This document shows positions 39,710-41,494 of a stretch of 41,494 bases of DNA, one piece after another. Each line of letters begins with the position of its first letter. Position 1 is the first letter of the stretch. The stretch comes from Planoprotostelium fungivorum (Eukaryota > Evosea > Variosea > Cavosteliida > Cavosteliaceae), in assembly GCA_003024175.1 (NCBI GenBank), contig MDYQ01000241.1:1-41494 (forward strand). Reading direction: 5' to 3'. The position numbers were made by a program, and so were the translations under genes. The notes beneath the pieces are model-generated. The model saw only the letters and a list, made by a program, of their open reading frames with translations, made no database searches and was not told the origin of the DNA.

Positions 39710-41494
39710 ATGGTGAGTATATCTCCAGAGAAGAAGGCTTTAGATGATTTGAAGAAATACATCACACCTCTATCCACTATCGGTAGACAACCCAATCACG
39801 AGACTTCATCTTGCAATCCCAACGATGTCAAGGTGCGAGGAGAAGCGAGATGCCTAATTGAGTCTCTATCGTAGGAGTATCGTAAGAGAGTTTCCACCTT
39901 CAAGACGTTTCAGTGGTTCGCAAAGCCACCATCTCTGAGTTTCACCGAATGCGCCAGACATGGTTGGATCAACACATCTCCAGATTCTCTCCAATGTGTC
40001 ACCTGCAAGGCCATGTTGGTCTACCACCTCTCTCCCATCTTGAAGAACGATCAGAAATTCGGTGCGGAACGTGGAGAAGGAGAACGAAGGAGTGCTGATC
40101 TTGAATAGTCAAGAAGTATGTTTCAGAATTCCATGATCGATTGCAAGCAGGCCACAGAGAGTTCTGTCCTTGGAGATCGACGTCTTGCCCGGTTAGCTTC
40201 GGACAAGTTCCTCTCAACTATTCTTATACCGAAGGTGACTCTGAAGATGCCTCCACACTCAGCATCAAGTTGGACTTTCTCGGTCGTTTGGAATCCCTCT
40301 TCACCTGCGCCAACCTCCCTGACATACACCCATCCTTTCGAATCCAAGCGGTGAGAGATTCTCTTCTTCTCCCTCTCTGATGCAGCATGATCTCTGAAAC
40401 TGAATGATTAGAGAGCCAACATCACGAAAGAAGGAAATATTGCAGAGAACCTTCCTCTACATCATCTGAGGTCCATCGCCGGAAATTCGAACGAAGGAGT
40501 CGATCTACAACCCGACACTTTGAAAGGTGGGGCGTACTTGAGCGCCATCTACCTCGCCCTATGTGGTTGGAAGTCGAGCACATCGCATCATCTCATCTGT
40601 GTGGACTGTCAACGTCTCGTCCCCATCAATTCTTATTCTCTCGCCGAGGTTCGTCTTCCATTTTTCCAAGTCCATCATCGATTTCATGATCGTGATGGAA
40701 TGGAGAGTGATGAAAGAACAGGTGGATGAAGATACGGACGAGATAGAGATTCCCTTCGTGGAGGAAGAGATCGATGTACCGGACTCGAACGAGCAAGGTC
40801 AACACCCACCGGAAGAGAGCAGAGATGAAAACGGAGAGCCCACAGTGGAGGGAGAAGAGAGGGGAGAGGACGAAGAGATCGAAGTGGAACTGTCAGACGA
40901 AGAGATACCCTTTGAAGAGAACAGACTGGAAGAGGGAGAGAGATCTGAAGACAGGTCCGAAGAGGGAGCGGAAGACAGAGAAGGAAGAGAAGAGATGGAA
41001 GGAAAAGGAAGAGAAGAGATGGAAGGAGAAGGAAGAGAAGAGATGGAAGGAGAAGAGAGAGAAAGGGATAGCAGCCGAGAAGAAGGGAGCAGGGAGGATA
41101 CATCTTCCAGTCAATCTTCCGAAGAAGAGGGAAGAGAAGAGAGCAGAGATGAAGAGGGAAGAGAAGAGAGCAGAGATGAAGAGGGAAGAGAAGAGAGCAG
41201 AGATGAAGAGGGCAGACAAGTCCACTCTGACAGCAATCCGGTGCAGAGTGACAGCCACGAAGAGATGGAAGAGAGCAAGTACGCAGAGGAAGAGAAGGAA
41301 GAAGAAGAGGAAGAGAGAGAAGAAGAGGAAGAGAGAGAAGAAGAGGAAGAGAGAGAAGAAGAGGAAGAGGAGGAAGATGAGGCGGAGGAAGAAGAGCTGC
41401 GTGAAAAATTGCTGGGATTTGCAAACCAGAGGAGAGTGGGAGGGACGAGTGATCCGATCGTTCTGGACAGCAGCTCCGATGAGGATGAGGGAGG
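39710..41494 (+). CDS. ZC3HC1/NIPA-like (C3HC and Rsm1-type zinc finger) protein with acidic tail
   Basis: From ATG at 39710 exons join in phase across introns at about 39833-39874, 40057-40108, 40351-40411 and probably 40650-40721. The first zinc domain reads YRKRVSTFKTFQWFAKPPSL then ECARHGWINTSPDSLQCVTC, the C3HC pattern of NIPA. The next exon gives FHDRLQAGHREFCPWRSTSC, the following His/Cys pair. The second unit reads LALCGWKSSTSHHLICVDC. Family members sit at the nuclear basket or act in ubiquitin ligase complexes. The C-terminal 240 or so residues are extremely Glu-rich, with three copies of a 9-residue unit (GREESRDEE) and long Glu runs. The frame ends at the window edge in DPIVLDSSSDEDEG, a typical acidic SUMO-interaction-like motif (IVLDSSSDEDE). 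The stop codon is outside the window. Confidence 0.75.

Noticed and set aside
40684-41424. 246-codon minus-strand frame rich in Leu, Ser and Pro
   Set aside because: It is the mirror of the Glu-rich plus-strand exon of the zinc-finger gene; GA-rich DNA gives open frames on both strands.

Overview
The window is eukaryotic nuclear DNA, probably from a small free-living protist. Genes are split by many short introns (about 35 to 70 bases, usually GTGAGT/GTRNGY...YAG). Splicing across them in frame joins recognisable protein families. AIG1-type GTPases, a STAND/NB-ARC-like ATPase with helical repeats, and tyrosine-recombinase (DIRS-like) retroelements together suggest an amoebozoan, for example a protosteloid amoeba. 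That placement is inference. No tRNA, rRNA or CRISPR array was seen.

Layout. 1-2.2 kb holds repeats, including an array of CGGAG...CTCCG hairpin units. 2.2-4.5 kb has an unknown gene and a GIY-YIG nuclease-like gene. 5.1-6.4 kb is a decayed LINE. 6.6-10.7 kb carries a small unknown gene and a membrane-anchored STAND/NLR-like gene. 11.9-13.2 kb is an FHA-like gene with a 66-base coding repeat. 13.2-14.7 kb has two small unknown genes. 15.4-18.1 kb is a graveyard of gene fragments (GCN1, Pho84-type phosphate transporter).

18.3-23.6 kb, minus strand, is the most striking locus. What look like separate short reading frames join through in-phase short introns into one gene. Its product would carry a Ulp1/SENP-type C48 protease with all four catalytic residues, a long helical region, an acidic/lysine-rich stretch, an OTU-like domain that appears to have lost its catalytic Cys and His, an intact JmjC (HxD...H) domain and a cysteine-rich zinc-binding tail. 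It would combine deSUMOylation, ubiquitin-related recognition and histone demethylase-type oxygenase chemistry in one chain. I know of no described protein with this architecture.

24.4-28.5 kb holds a P-loop GTPase-like gene, a P450 fragment, an Asn-Ile-Thr repeat protein and an AIG1/GIMAP GTPase ending in a prenylation-like CCIL. 29.0-32.0 kb holds a displaced copy of part of the FHA gene, a 24-base palindromic tandem repeat, and a multi-exon gene whose C-terminus is an intact OTU cysteine protease. 32.2-39.3 kb holds a kinase fragment and a cluster of retroelements: a 5'-truncated Ty3/gypsy chromovirus-type pol, an antisense gypsy fragment of another lineage, and a decayed DIRS/Ngaro-like element. 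39.7 kb to the end is a ZC3HC1/NIPA-like zinc-finger gene with a very acidic tail.

Two single-N positions (19398 and 36262) each sit between two nearly identical adjacent copies (144 and 581 bases). They are most likely unmerged contig overlaps rather than real duplications; the first breaks the JmjC gene as assembled. All introns and gene joins are read by eye from splice signals and reading-frame continuity, without transcript data.
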